DNA of 64,000 bases from Sheuella amnicola (GTDB lineage: Bacteria; Pseudomonadota; Gammaproteobacteria; Burkholderiales; Burkholderiaceae_B), in the NCBI RefSeq assembly GCF_010499255.1, contig NZ_JAAGRN010000003.1, forward strand, positions 248,001 through 312,000. The letters are read 5' to 3'. Position 1 is the first letter of the stretch. Each line of letters starts with the position of its first letter. Positions 10,820 through 19,530 of the stretch are shown piece by piece. The position numbers were made by a program, and so were the translations under genes. The notes under the pieces were generated by a model. The model saw only the letters and a list, made by a program, of their open reading frames with translations, did not search any database and was not told the DNA's origin.

Positions 10820-11602
10820 ATGTCGTTAAAGGATAAGGTCGCACTGGTTACAGGAGCCGCAAGCGGTATCGGTCGCGAATGCGCCATCACAATGGCCCGC
10901 CAAGGTGCCGCACTCGTCATTGCCGACCTCAACAAGGAAGCGGCTGAGGTAGTTGTTAAAGAGATCGTTCAAGCCGGCGGCCGGGCAATCAGTGTGGTGA
11001 TGGATGTCACGAATGAGGCCGCCGTAACGGCCGGAGTGCAGGCTGCCGTAGACAAGTTCGGTAGCATTGATGTTCTGGTTTCAAATGCGGGAATTCAGAT
11101 CGTGCACCCGATCGAGGACTTTCCCTACGAAGACTGGAAGAAAATTATCGCCATCCACTTGGATGGATCCTTCTTGACCACCAAAGCCGCTATTAAACAC
11201 ATGTACGACAGCGGCAGAGGCGGTGCGATCATTTACATGGGATCAGTTCACTCGCATGAAGCATCAAAGCTCAAATCAGCATATGTCGCCGCTAAGCATG
11301 CTCTTCTAGGCCTGGCACGTGTTGTCGCCAAAGAAGGCGGTCCTCGTCGGGTACGCGCCAACGTGGTGTGTCCCGGCTTTGTGCGCACCCCTTTGGTTGA
11401 AAAGCAGATTCCGGAACAAGCGAAAGCTTTCAATATCAGCGAAGCCGATGTAATCAAAAACATCATGCTTAAAGATACTGTCGACGGCGAATTCACCACG
11501 ACGGCAGACGTTGCAAACACGGTCGCATTTCTGGCGGGCTTTGAAACAAATGCATTAACAGGCCAGTCCATCACCGTCAGCCACGGATGGTCGATGCATT
11601 AA
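10820..11602 (+). CDS. bdhA: 3-hydroxybutyrate dehydrogenase (SDR family)
   Basis: NAD-dependent oxidation of D-3-hydroxybutyrate to acetoacetate in polyhydroxybutyrate use. 260 aa short-chain dehydrogenase: cofactor motif TGAASGIG (residues 11-18), NAG in VSNAGIQ, catalytic Ser in GSVHSHEAS and YVAAK holding the Tyr-Lys pair; the C-terminus [11 protein letters not shown] matches bacterial BDH closely. AGGAG precedes the ATG. It converges on a patatin-like phospholipase gene, a pairing often seen in Burkholderiales. Confidence 0.92.
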   Translation: MSLKDKVALVTGAASGIGRECAITMARQGAALVIADLNKEAAEVVVKEIVQAGGRAISVVMDVTNEAAVTAGVQAAVDKFGSIDVLVSNAGIQIVHPIEDFPYEDWKKIIAIHLDGSFLTTKAAIKHMYDSGRGGAIIYMGSVHSHEASKLKSAYVAAKHALLGLARVVAKEGGPRRVRANVVCPGFVRTPLVEKQIPEQAKAFNISEADVIKNIMLKDTVDGEFTTTADVANTVAFLAGFETNALTGQSITVSHGWSMH

Positions 11603-11615
11603 TCCACTTGACGCA

Positions 11616-11640
11616 TGCACCGTCTATTGATGACGGTGCA
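11616..11640. terminator. Stem-loop between convergent bdhA and patatin genes
   Basis: TGCACCGTC (11616-11624) pairs perfectly with GACGGTGCA (11632-11640), loop of 7. The stem overlaps the end of the patatin gene. No clear T-run follows on either strand, so its action as a terminator is an inference from position. Confidence 0.45.
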
Positions 11641-12793
11641 CGTCATATGTGACAAAGTTCTCGCCTGGCGGCGGCATATCAAGACATTTCGGATTATCGA
11701 GTGTTCTGCTCAAATCTTGATAGCCGGTCGTCCAATGATGACGCATGGTTTCGTGACTAAACTCGAAATCCTTGTAATGCCCCGCAGTTGGCTTGTTTTT
11801 ATAAATCAAATGGATGCAGTTGTACCGCGCTCCGTACATCGCTTTTTCGACTTGATCAAACCAGGGATCGGTTTTACGGACCGCTTCCGGAATGCGCTCA
11901 ATGACATCCCAAACCGTTTGACGCAATCGCTGCATCTCTTGGATATTGTTGGTCACACCACGCGTACGGCTTGAGTAACGTATATCTTTTTCACGCTCCA
12001 ACACTTCAAAAATATCCGTGGGCAGCTTGCCTACAGCGCTCCACAAATCAACCTGAAAAACCAACGTATCCTTGCGCGGCTTATCGTTGATGATGTACTC
12101 AAGCGGAGTATTCGATACGCAACCGCCATCCCAATAAAACTCGCCATCAATTTCGATCGCTGGAAATCCGGGAGGCAATGCTCCTGACGCAAGAATATGT
12201 TCAGGGCACAACTTCATATCCGAATTATCAAAATATACGAAATTGCCGGACCGAACATTGGTTGCTCCGATTGAGACCCGCATTTCACCGCTATTGATTC
12301 GATCGAAATCCGCGAATCGTTCAAGCGTACTAATCAAAGGTGAGGTGTCGTAAAAACTGATCGTACCGGGAGACCCGGCACCCGGTGCCATAGGTCTCGG
12401 AACAAAAAATCCGTTTTGTCCCTGCATAATGGTTTGCGTTGCGGCAAATGAGCCAAAAAAACGCTCTGCGCTTGCTTGTGTCATGTCGCGTACAACATGC
12501 GCATAGGGCCCAAACATATTCACAAAGTTATCGACCGTATTTTGCGCAATCGACGGCGGCTGACAAATCGTTTCCCAGAATGCCCTAAGTTTTTCGACGC
12601 GTTTTTCGGGTGCATTACCTGCGATGATAGCGCAGTTCAGCGAACCTATTGAGATTCCGGTCACCCAATTCGGGTGAATATTGGCTTCATGCATGCACTC
12701 GAACACACCTGCCTGATACGATCCCAGGGCTCCACCCCCCTGAAGCACCATTGCAATGCATGGATAAGGGGGGATACGAAACGATTTTTTCAT
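11624..12793 (-). CDS. Patatin-like phospholipase
   Basis: Predicted serine lipid acyl hydrolase with a Ser-Asp dyad. 389 aa. The oxyanion motif GGGALGSYQAG lies near residue 19, the nucleophile elbow GISIGSLNC (GxSxG) near residue 46, and the Asp in DGGCVSNTPL near residue 205. The C-terminal half (FSHETMRHHWTTGYQD) resembles DUF3734-type patatins of proteobacteria. It may form a transcript with yaaA, which lies 18 bp upstream on the same strand. No signal peptide is obvious. Confidence 0.88.
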   Translation of the reverse strand: MKKSFRIPPYPCIAMVLQGGGALGSYQAGVFECMHEANIHPNWVTGISIGSLNCAIIAGNAPEKRVEKLRAFWETICQPPSIAQNTVDNFVNMFGPYAHVVRDMTQASAERFFGSFAATQTIMQGQNGFFVPRPMAPGAGSPGTISFYDTSPLISTLERFADFDRINSGEMRVSIGATNVRSGNFVYFDNSDMKLCPEHILASGALPPGFPAIEIDGEFYWDGGCVSNTPLEYIINDKPRKDTLVFQVDLWSAVGKLPTDIFEVLEREKDIRYSSRTRGVTNNIQEMQRLRQTVWDVIERIPEAVRKTDPWFDQVEKAMYGARYNCIHLIYKNKPTAGHYKDFEFSHETMRHHWTTGYQDLSRTLDNPKCLDMPPPGENFVTYDVHRHQ

Positions 12794-12811
12794 ATAGATA
12801 GTTCAGATCGG

Positions 12812-13582
12812 TTAAGCGGCACGGCGAAATACCAATTTGTCGTCTGACGATACAGATGGTGTGTACACGTAACCTTCACTATCGAACTTCTTAAGTTGCT
12901 CAACCTTGGTTACCCTAGTCTCTATGGCAAAACGCGCCATTAAGCCACGCGCCCGTTTAGCATGAAAACTGACCACCTTCCAGGCATCGTTTTTTCCATC
13001 CTGAAACACACACTGCACCACTCTTGCATTCAAGACTTTGAGGTCAACCGATTTGAAATATTCTTCAGATGCCAGATTAATGATCGTCGGCGCCTTGTCG
13101 TCAGCAAGTCGTTCATTAAGATATGGCGCCGTTGTCTCTAGCCAAAACTCATAGAGATTCTTGCCGCGAGGATTTTCCAATCGCGTTCCCATCTCCAGGC
13201 GATATGGCTGCATCAGATCCAAGGGACGCAAAACACCATATAAACCGCTCAAAATCGCGATATGCTCCTGAGCCCAGAGCAAATCCTTCTCTTTCAAAGA
13301 GCTTGCGTCCAACCCTTCATATACATCGCCATTAAATGCCAGAATGGCCTGACGGGCGTTTTCTTGAGTGAATGTTGGTCTCCAGGCTGCATAACGCTCG
13401 GCATTTAACTTTGACAGTGCCGGGCTCAAATCCATTAATTCGCCAACCTCTTGTGGCGACAATTCTTTAAGCACCTTAATTAATTGAGCGGCTTGTTTCA
13501 CAAAAAGCGGCTGTGTATGCGTTTGAACGGGTAAAACCGAGTCGTAATCCAGTTTTTTGGCAGGCGAAAGCAAAAAAAGCAT
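12812..13582 (-). CDS. yaaA: YaaA/UPF0246 family peroxide-stress protein
   Basis: YaaA in E. coli limits intracellular free iron under peroxide stress and binds DNA. The ATG at 13582 gives MLFLLSPAKKLDYDS, the standard N-terminus, and 256 aa; an upstream in-frame start adds only eight residues. Family blocks seen are LSPAKKLD, FNGDVYEGLDA, ILSGLYGVLRPLDLMQPYRL and VVSFHAKRARGLMARF. It lies between tRNA-Ser (divergent) and the patatin gene (same strand). Confidence 0.93.
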   Translation of the reverse strand: MLFLLSPAKKLDYDSVLPVQTHTQPLFVKQAAQLIKVLKELSPQEVGELMDLSPALSKLNAERYAAWRPTFTQENARQAILAFNGDVYEGLDASSLKEKDLLWAQEHIAILSGLYGVLRPLDLMQPYRLEMGTRLENPRGKNLYEFWLETTAPYLNERLADDKAPTIINLASEEYFKSVDLKVLNARVVQCVFQDGKNDAWKVVSFHAKRARGLMARFAIETRVTKVEQLKKFDSEGYVYTPSVSSDDKLVFRRAA

Positions 13583-13633
13583 GAGAGCAGTCTCAGAAAA
13601 AGGCACCCATAGAGTTTAGCGGGATTACGTGAC

Positions 13634-13661
13634 TTTCCAATATGCGACTTTCTGCTAGAAT
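13634..13661 (+). promoter_or_regulatory. Candidate sigma-70 promoter of tRNA-Ser
   Basis: TTTCCA (13634-13639) and TAGAAT (13656-13661) are separated by 16 bp and lie about 28 bp before the tRNA. The -10 is close to consensus, the -35 is weak. Confidence 0.4.
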
Positions 13662-13688
13662 GTCGGACTTGACCAGAAATCTGGCTGC

Positions 13689-13778
<90 letters not shown>

Positions 13779-14109
13779 TGCACCTCGCCAAGAGGCTCAT
13801 GAAATATAGAGATACAAGTTTAGTCAGCTAGTATCCCACCACTTCTGCAGTCGTTAAATCACACATAACGCACGTAAGTACTGTCTGACAGTATTGATGT
13901 GAGGTCTTGTCTTGAAGCAACGTACACCCAATTGACTTTTTAATGCCCCCCATCCCTTGCTGTTTTTTCGACATGCAATTGGCTTACCCCCACTCCCCGA
14001 ATTTAGTTTGATGGTACCTACGGTATTACTTGCACTGGATTTTGCTCGAATGACAACTAGTTTAGAGTTTTGCTTTTTCGAGTAATTGAGCAGCTGAATC
14101 GCTACTAGT
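13779..14109. other. Non-coding stretch behind tRNA-Ser
   Basis: No gene recognised. It holds a 15-nt palindrome, TACTGTC-T-GACAGTA (13879-13893). Given the integrase remnant that follows, this is probably left-over element sequence; the palindrome could be a recombinase or excisionase site but nothing proves this. Confidence 0.4.
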
Positions 14110-14673
14110 TATGTCAGTTGTATTGAGCGTTACTTCCTGCCCTACTTTGGCGACAGGCAATTTGAACAGCTGACTCATCAGGACATCTTAGACTTTGAAC
14201 TGTGGCGTGACAGGCAAATGGCAAAGAAGCCAAGAGCATCCACATTGATGAATTTCGCGAGTGCTTGGAATCGACTAAGTGAAACTGGTGGGCGATGACT
14301 AATTGCCAAACACGCTGCTGTTGGAGTTTTACAGCGATTACACGCGATGCAAAGTGATATTGCTGAGATGGACTTTGAGCAGTTATTGACCAGCAATTGC
14401 TCCGAGTTGGCATTTCGTACTAGCGACCTACATCAACCAGCACGATTGGATGGTGCATTTAAGCGATTATTGAGGGATGTCGAATTACTGCGGGATGCGA
14501 GTGGTCAGGTGAGAACGCCGTATTCACTCAGACATACTTACGCCACACTGGAACTGCTGAAGAACTCAAGAGACATTCATACACTGGCTAGGCAAATGGG
14601 TAACTCTGTGCTGATGATTGAACGTCATTACTCCAAGCTATCGGCAACTATGGCGGCTGAGCGGTTGGCTTGA
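14110..14673 (+). pseudogene. Decayed tyrosine recombinase/integrase
   Basis: Both ends of a phage-type integrase are readable in one frame but broken. 14110-14295 encodes an N-terminal core-binding part (YFLPYFGDRQFEQLTHQDIL, later ASTLMNFASAWNRL), then hits TGA. After that the same frame reopens and from 14347 gives the catalytic C-terminus with YSLRHTYATLELL (R-H motif) and LARQMGNSVLMIERHYSKL (H/W and nucleophile Tyr). The central catalytic portion with the first Arg and Lys is missing, so there is an internal deletion as well as a stop. The position right behind tRNA-Ser fits an old integrative element. Confidence 0.8.
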
Positions 14674-15098
14674 TTGTATTGTTTTGAATGACGGTTTGTG
14701 TTCGGTTATGTCCTTTCGAAAGGACATTTACGTGCACGACTAACTCAATGATTGACAGGTTCTACGCCAAGCCCTTGAGTGGGGAAATGAACATCGGGAT
14801 GCTACAGAGTAGGTGTAGGCGGGCTAAGGGTGGCTTGTGTTAAAGGTGTCGTGTTAAACGACAGCTGATAATGGTGCGAGCGCCTTGTTTCGGGACGCTT
14901 AATTATTTATAGAAATTAGGGTGAAGATTTTTAGCAGGCAAACTAATCACCAAATTGCAAATCATTTTTATTTTGTGTATTGAAATCAGAATAAAAGCCC
15001 TGTAGATTTATTGGGTATACGCCTTTTGTCATATATTTAATGGTTAAATTATCCTGCATTAATCTAGTAAAAGTGTCATTGTTATTAAAGTTCGCAAA
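14674..15098. other. AT-rich intergenic stretch with no gene
   Basis: About 425 bp between the integrase remnant and the signal-peptide remnant. No plausible ORF with start and ribosome site was seen on either strand. Base composition turns AT-rich toward its right end. Confidence 0.5.
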
Positions 15099-15232
15099 AT
15101 GAAAAAAATTAAAAACATATCGTTTTATTCGCTGCGATCATTGGTACCTTGATCTATTCGACACAATCGCCAGCACAAGTAAGTTGTCCTATCACACTTG
15201 CCGCTAACAGCAGCAACGAGTTGCTAGGATGA
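15099..15232 (+). pseudogene. Frameshifted signal-peptide remnant
   Basis: From the ATG at 15099 the frame gives MKKIKNIS and then loses the hydrophobic run; the neighbouring frame continues with VLFAAIIGTLIYSTQSPAQ and CPITLAANSSNELLG before a stop. Joined across one small indel the two frames form a complete Sec signal peptide plus about 17 mature residues. This suggests a dead exported protein, possibly an older autotransporter copy, just ahead of the intact one. The match is short, so chance is not excluded. Confidence 0.4.
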
Positions 15233-15331
15233 GTGGTGATATTAAGTTGTTCTAGTAGAAATTTTTTATATAAAAATTTTACGTACGTCCATAATCCCAC
15301 TGAAATAAATTTTTGACGTAACCCTAGATCA

Positions 15332-18300
15332 ATGAAAATTTTTTTCAAAATATTTTGGTTTGTAGCGATATCTCTGCAGTTTTTATTTTTATCTGCCCAC
15401 GCTGCTCCTTGTACATCACCGACGTATGTATCTGTGTCTGGCTCAACCAGTACTATCATCGCAGACTGCACGTCCTTTGTTTGGTCAAGTGGAAATGTCG
15501 ACACGAACGCTAAGACGATCACCGGCGATGGAACAGCCTATACAGTTAGCGCGCCCACGACTGGATCAATCACGTTAGGCACATTTTCCAACTCGGGCAA
15601 TATTAATGGGCGAACATCTGGATCGTTCACCGTCGGAATGGCATTTGATCCGGACTCCACCAATGCGTCGGTGAACATCACAAAAATTAACAACTCAGGA
15701 ACAATCATCGGCAGGTATGGTGTTTACATTGGAAGCCATGTCACGTTGAGTGAGCTGTATAACTCCGGAACAATCGGCCTAAAGTTGGGCGATGTTAATG
15801 GTTTGTGGATTTATTCAGGAACAATCACAACCATCAACAACAGCGGCACGATAAAATCTGCCGATGTGGGCCTACTGAACCAAGGCACTATCGGTACTTT
15901 AAACAATACCGGAACGATCGACGGGAGTAACTACGGACTTAGCAACGTGGGAACCATCACTACGATCAACAACCTGCAAGGTCGTGGCAATGCAATTGGT
16001 CCGATTGTTTACACGGGTCGCCTGCCGACAAATTACAACGTCATCGTGAATTCCACGTCGCAGTTTGGACGATTGCAGGGAGACAGTGCAACCGGTGCGA
16101 TGACCTTTGGCATTTACTCGGGTGGTGTGACGGGCATTCCGGCCTCGACGTTGACTGTAGGCACTTACACCTCCGTGCTGACAGGACTTGTCGCAAGTAA
16201 TCTGCGGAACACGTCGGGTACGTACGGTGCCTACAGTTGGGTGCTTGTGAATCCGAGCTTGAATAATTGGAACTTGGTTGTAAGTTTGAATAGTAACGGC
16301 GGTGGCGGTGGATCTAGCGATGGCTCAAGCAGCAACACAACCACGCCGACAACAACAAACATTACCAGTGGCACAAGCTTTGGATTAAATAGCATTGGCG
16401 TGACAGCAAATCCTGTGCTGGCAGGTGGCACGATCGTTTTGACAAAGGGCGAACGCTCAAGTCAGGCACTGTCCATTCTCAGTGCAGGTGGAACGATTTC
16501 AGCGCCAACAACTGGAGCCGCACAGCTTTTAGGTACATTGTCTGGCTCAGGTAGATTGACCTTCAATGGTTCAGGTATGACCGTACTGTCAGGTTCCAAT
16601 ACTTATACTGGTGGCACGGCAGTGGAGTCTGGCACGCTTTCATTACTTGGTGGCACTTTAGGTTCGGGTGATGTGTATGTGGCACCTGGCGCACAGCTGG
16701 TGGGTACGGGCAGCATTGCTGGCCCCATCACAGTAGCTGGTTTGATTAAACCCGGTAATTCGCCGGGCTACCTCGCCGCGAACGCAAGCGTCACAATGAA
16801 CTCAGGCTCAACGTATCAGCAGGATATTGCAGGTACTATTCAAGCCAGTCAGGTTTCCCCCGTGGGTGCCACAGGCTACTACTCATTTATGAACGTCACG
16901 GGCGGTCAGTTCATTATCAATTCAGGCGCAACCTTAAAGCCCGCACTTTCAAACTTGTTCAACGAGTCAGAGTCAGGATACGGCAGCACGCCTTACACTC
17001 CTGTACTGGGTGACCGCTTCCGTATCGTCACAGCCGATGGTGGTATCTCGGGCAAGTTCGCAACCGTGACACAGCCCGCAGAGCTCACCGCTGGAACGCA
17101 GTTCCTGACGTTCTACAACATGAATGGTAGCAACAGCATTGATTTGGCATTGATACCGACTTCTTACAACACAACGATTGGGACCTTATCAGGTAATAAA
17201 AACGCACAGTCGGTAGGTGGTGCGTTAGACAAGATGGTGGTGGCATCACAAGCTGGAACTTCTACCGCAGCACAAGACCAGTTGTTGTATGCGACGTCAG
17301 GCCAGAGCGCATCAACACTCTCATCCTACGCTCAAGGTTTAGCAGGTGAAGTGTATGCAGCGGCAGTGGCGACCATCGCACAAATCACGCAACGTGTTCA
17401 GCAATCGGTATTGAATCGCCTGGGCGACACGATGGGCATCGGTTTGCCCAGCTCAATGACTAATTCCACAGGCAACACCGATCTGATGGCCAACACGCAG
17501 GCCACAATGTCGGGTGGTGTGGCTACCGCCGCAGTCAGTACCAACCCAAACGCAGAAGCCAAGTCGTTTAATAACGGTAACATCTGGGGTGATATGGCAT
17601 ACCAGAAGGCCAATCGCTCAAGCGATGAATACTCGGGCGGATGGAACAGCAATCTGTATCAACTGGTTTTCGGATCAGATTTTCAAACCGAGAGCGGGGC
17701 CACTATTGGTGGCGGTTTAGCGCTTTCCAATACCAATCTGAGCCCAACGTATGGATCAGCCACGATTCAGCAGGGATCAATCTTTGCCTACGGCAAGATG
17801 CCCGTACAAGAGTTTGTTGTTGATGGAATGGCAAGCATCGGCTTGAACTCAAGCGACATCTCACGTAGTGATGTGACGGGACTTAGCAACGGCTATAGAA
17901 ACAAGTCCGTGACGGGCAATGACGCAATGATTAGCCTTGGGTTAAGCCGCCCTTTCGACGTCAATAACATCCGCATCACACCGTTCGCCCGTGTGACATG
18001 GCAAATTATTTCGCAGGCAGGTGTTAATGAAGGTGAAACTGCATCGGCAATTAGCGTCAAGGGTTTTACTGGTAATGGTGTACGCGGTATGTTGGGAATC
18101 GCAGCGGGCTCGAAAGCGAATAATCCGATGACTGAGCAATTTACCTACCGTGCTTATGTAGGTGTTGGTGCTGACTCATCTGGAGTACTGAATCCGACAC
18201 TGAATGCTTCCCTGGCAGGTATGGGCACCAACATCACCACACCTAACGCAGGAGCAACATTTGTTCAGGCCGGTTTGTATGGCACTGCGAAGATTGCGGA

Positions 18301-18391
18301 TAATGTTTATGCGTATGCTGGATTGTCAGGTGAAGCCCGTAGCGGACAGACGCTGGGTGTGATCAACGCAGGTATACGGTTTCAGTTCTGA
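15332..18391 (+). CDS. Type Va autotransporter with beta-helical passenger
   Basis: A 1019-aa secreted surface protein. Signal peptide residues 1-24 (cleavage after SAHA). Passenger: NNSGTI-like repeats (residues about 119-215) that would form a beta-helix; a Gly/Ser/Thr-rich linker near residue 325-345; and an autotransporter-associated strand repeat around residues 400-470 (LSGSNTYTGGTAVESGTLSL, later IKPGNSPGYL). The C-terminal barrel covers about residues 747-1019 (NIWGDMAYQKANRS onwards) and ends in the typical aromatic INAGIRFQF. No clear Shine-Dalgarno is seen before the ATG. Adhesin-like role is inferred from architecture; ligand unknown. It stands alone behind an integrase remnant. 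Confidence 0.92.
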   Translation: MKIFFKIFWFVAISLQFLFLSAHAAPCTSPTYVSVSGSTSTIIADCTSFVWSSGNVDTNAKTITGDGTAYTVSAPTTGSITLGTFSNSGNINGRTSGSFTVGMAFDPDSTNASVNITKINNSGTIIGRYGVYIGSHVTLSELYNSGTIGLKLGDVNGLWIYSGTITTINNSGTIKSADVGLLNQGTIGTLNNTGTIDGSNYGLSNVGTITTINNLQGRGNAIGPIVYTGRLPTNYNVIVNSTSQFGRLQGDSATGAMTFGIYSGGVTGIPASTLTVGTYTSVLTGLVASNLRNTSGTYGAYSWVLVNPSLNNWNLVVSLNSNGGGGGSSDGSSSNTTTPTTTNITSGTSFGLNSIGVTANPVLAGGTIVLTKGERSSQALSILSAGGTISAPTTGAAQLLGTLSGSGRLTFNGSGMTVLSGSNTYTGGTAVESGTLSLLGGTLGSGDVYVAPGAQLVGTGSIAGPITVAGLIKPGNSPGYLAANASVTMNSGSTYQQDIAGTIQASQVSPVGATGYYSFMNVTGGQFIINSGATLKPALSNLFNESESGYGSTPYTPVLGDRFRIVTADGGISGKFATVTQPAELTAGTQFLTFYNMNGSNSIDLALIPTSYNTTIGTLSGNKNAQSVGGALDKMVVASQAGTSTAAQDQLLYATSGQSASTLSSYAQGLAGEVYAAAVATIAQITQRVQQSVLNRLGDTMGIGLPSSMTNSTGNTDLMANTQATMSGGVATAAVSTNPNAEAKSFNNGNIWGDMAYQKANRSSDEYSGGWNSNLYQLVFGSDFQTESGATIGGGLALSNTNLSPTYGSATIQQGSIFAYGKMPVQEFVVDGMASIGLNSSDISRSDVTGLSNGYRNKSVTGNDAMISLGLSRPFDVNNIRITPFARVTWQIISQAGVNEGETASAISVKGFTGNGVRGMLGIAAGSKANNPMTEQFTYRAYVGVGADSSGVLNPTLNASLAGMGTNITTPNAGATFVQAGLYGTAKIADNVYAYAGLSGEARSGQTLGVINAGIRFQF

Positions 18392-18411
18392 TCTAAGTGA
18401 TCTGTAGTGAT

Positions 18412-19038
18412 CTATGCCCCAATACCGAACTGCGAAAGAATAATGCTTAATGCATCTTGACCTGCTTCATGCGATGCGGTGAATACCGCGGCATTCAACC
18501 CTGTCACCCGTGCTGCCATCACACTGGATTCCTGATCATCAATAAACAAGATGCTGCTTGGGGACACCCCCAATTTGGTGATGATCGATTGGAAATATCT
18601 TTCATCAGGCTTAACAAAGCCGATGTCGCAAGAATAGAACTCCCTGTCGAAACACTTTGAATATCCTAAGGTTTCAGACATGAATCGCGCTCGATATGCT
18701 TGCTGATTGCTGGCAAGACAACACTGGATTCCGGCTGATCGCAATGCACCTATCATTGCGAGGATAGATTCGTTTGGTTTTATTTGCGTTGATATCTTTA
18801 ATACTTGGTCCGCATCTTGCGAGAGATTCCAACGTTTGAGTAAATCAATGAGATCATTTTGGAAATCAGATCCACCGGCTAATGACGATCGCTCGGCAAA
18901 AAAAATATCAAGAAAAAACTGATCCGCCTCATGCATTCGAGGGCCAAGCAATTTACTGAATGCCTGTTTGTAATCAACTCCGGGATATTGCAGAACACCA
19001 TCTGCATCAAACAAGATCGTGGAAATTTTTTGACTCAT
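18412..19038 (-). CDS. HAD-superfamily hydrolase (subfamily IA-like)
   Basis: 208 aa. Motif I ILFDADGVL (nucleophile Asp and second Asp), motif II LASNQ, motif III Lys in GFVKPDERYF and motif IV SILFIDDQESSV are all present, so a phosphatase-type activity on a small metabolite is expected. It is the last gene of a minus-strand cluster; the HIT gene ends 19 bp upstream. It converges on the autotransporter. Substrate cannot be deduced; linkage with a HIT nucleotide hydrolase and an ART-like protein hints at nucleotide chemistry. Confidence 0.88.
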   Translation of the reverse strand: MSQKISTILFDADGVLQYPGVDYKQAFSKLLGPRMHEADQFFLDIFFAERSSLAGGSDFQNDLIDLLKRWNLSQDADQVLKISTQIKPNESILAMIGALRSAGIQCCLASNQQAYRARFMSETLGYSKCFDREFYSCDIGFVKPDERYFQSIITKLGVSPSSILFIDDQESSVMAARVTGLNAAVFTASHEAGQDALSIILSQFGIGA

Positions 19039-19057
19039 GATGCGCGATCAGCCTATA

Positions 19058-19513
19058 TCACCAGAATGGGGCTTTTAACTGCCTGCCGCCAAGAAGATGG
19101 ATATGGAGGTGATATACCGTTTGCAGCCCTTGAGGATTTGTATTGATCACCAAACGAAAACCCGAGTCGGCAATCCCGTGCTGCGCAGCCGTTTCCTTTG
19201 CCAACTGGATCATTTCAGCTATCAAGTCCTGCGGCGCATCTAATATGGAGATTATTCTTACTTTTGGAATAACGAGAAAATGAATGGGAGCGCGAGGCTT
19301 TTTATCTCGAATGACAAAAGCACGCTCTGACTCATTGATATAACCACTTTCAAGATTTTCAATAAAAGGACTTGGTCTTTTAATTGCTAAATCCCTGTGC
19401 GTGTAAAACTTGGGCTCTCGAATTCGAAACATAATTGATTTTATTGGTAACGCGAATTCACCAATAATCAATCCGAGAAGAAAAAATAACCCGCAATAGT
19501 AAAGAATTTCCAA
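19058..19513 (-). CDS. HIT-domain protein with N-terminal membrane segment
   Basis: Histidine-triad nucleotide hydrolase/transferase of the HinT type: RDKKPRAPIHFLVIPK and the catalytic YHLHIHLLGGRQL are intact. Unlike ordinary HinT (about 110-120 aa), this 151-aa frame begins with a hydrophobic stretch (YYCGLFFLLGLIIGEFALPI), which would anchor it in the membrane. The frame opens with TTG at 19513; no ATG is available before residue 28, and starting there would remove the membrane segment. It begins 17 nt after the stop of the ART-like gene. Confidence 0.85.
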   Translation of the reverse strand: MEILYYCGLFFLLGLIIGEFALPIKSIMFRIREPKFYTHRDLAIKRPSPFIENLESGYINESERAFVIRDKKPRAPIHFLVIPKVRIISILDAPQDLIAEMIQLAKETAAQHGIADSGFRLVINTNPQGLQTVYHLHIHLLGGRQLKAPFW

Positions 19514-19530
19514 AACTCGAATCCAATATT

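Noticed and set aside
14114-14413. Minus-strand ORFs over the integrase remnant
   Set aside because: The plus strand reads as integrase fragments; the opposite frames show no family features.
15900-16400. Repeat array in the autotransporter gene as a possible CRISPR or DNA repeat
   Set aside because: The similarity is at protein level (NNSGTI units) within an open frame; spacing and sequence are irregular and there are no cas genes.
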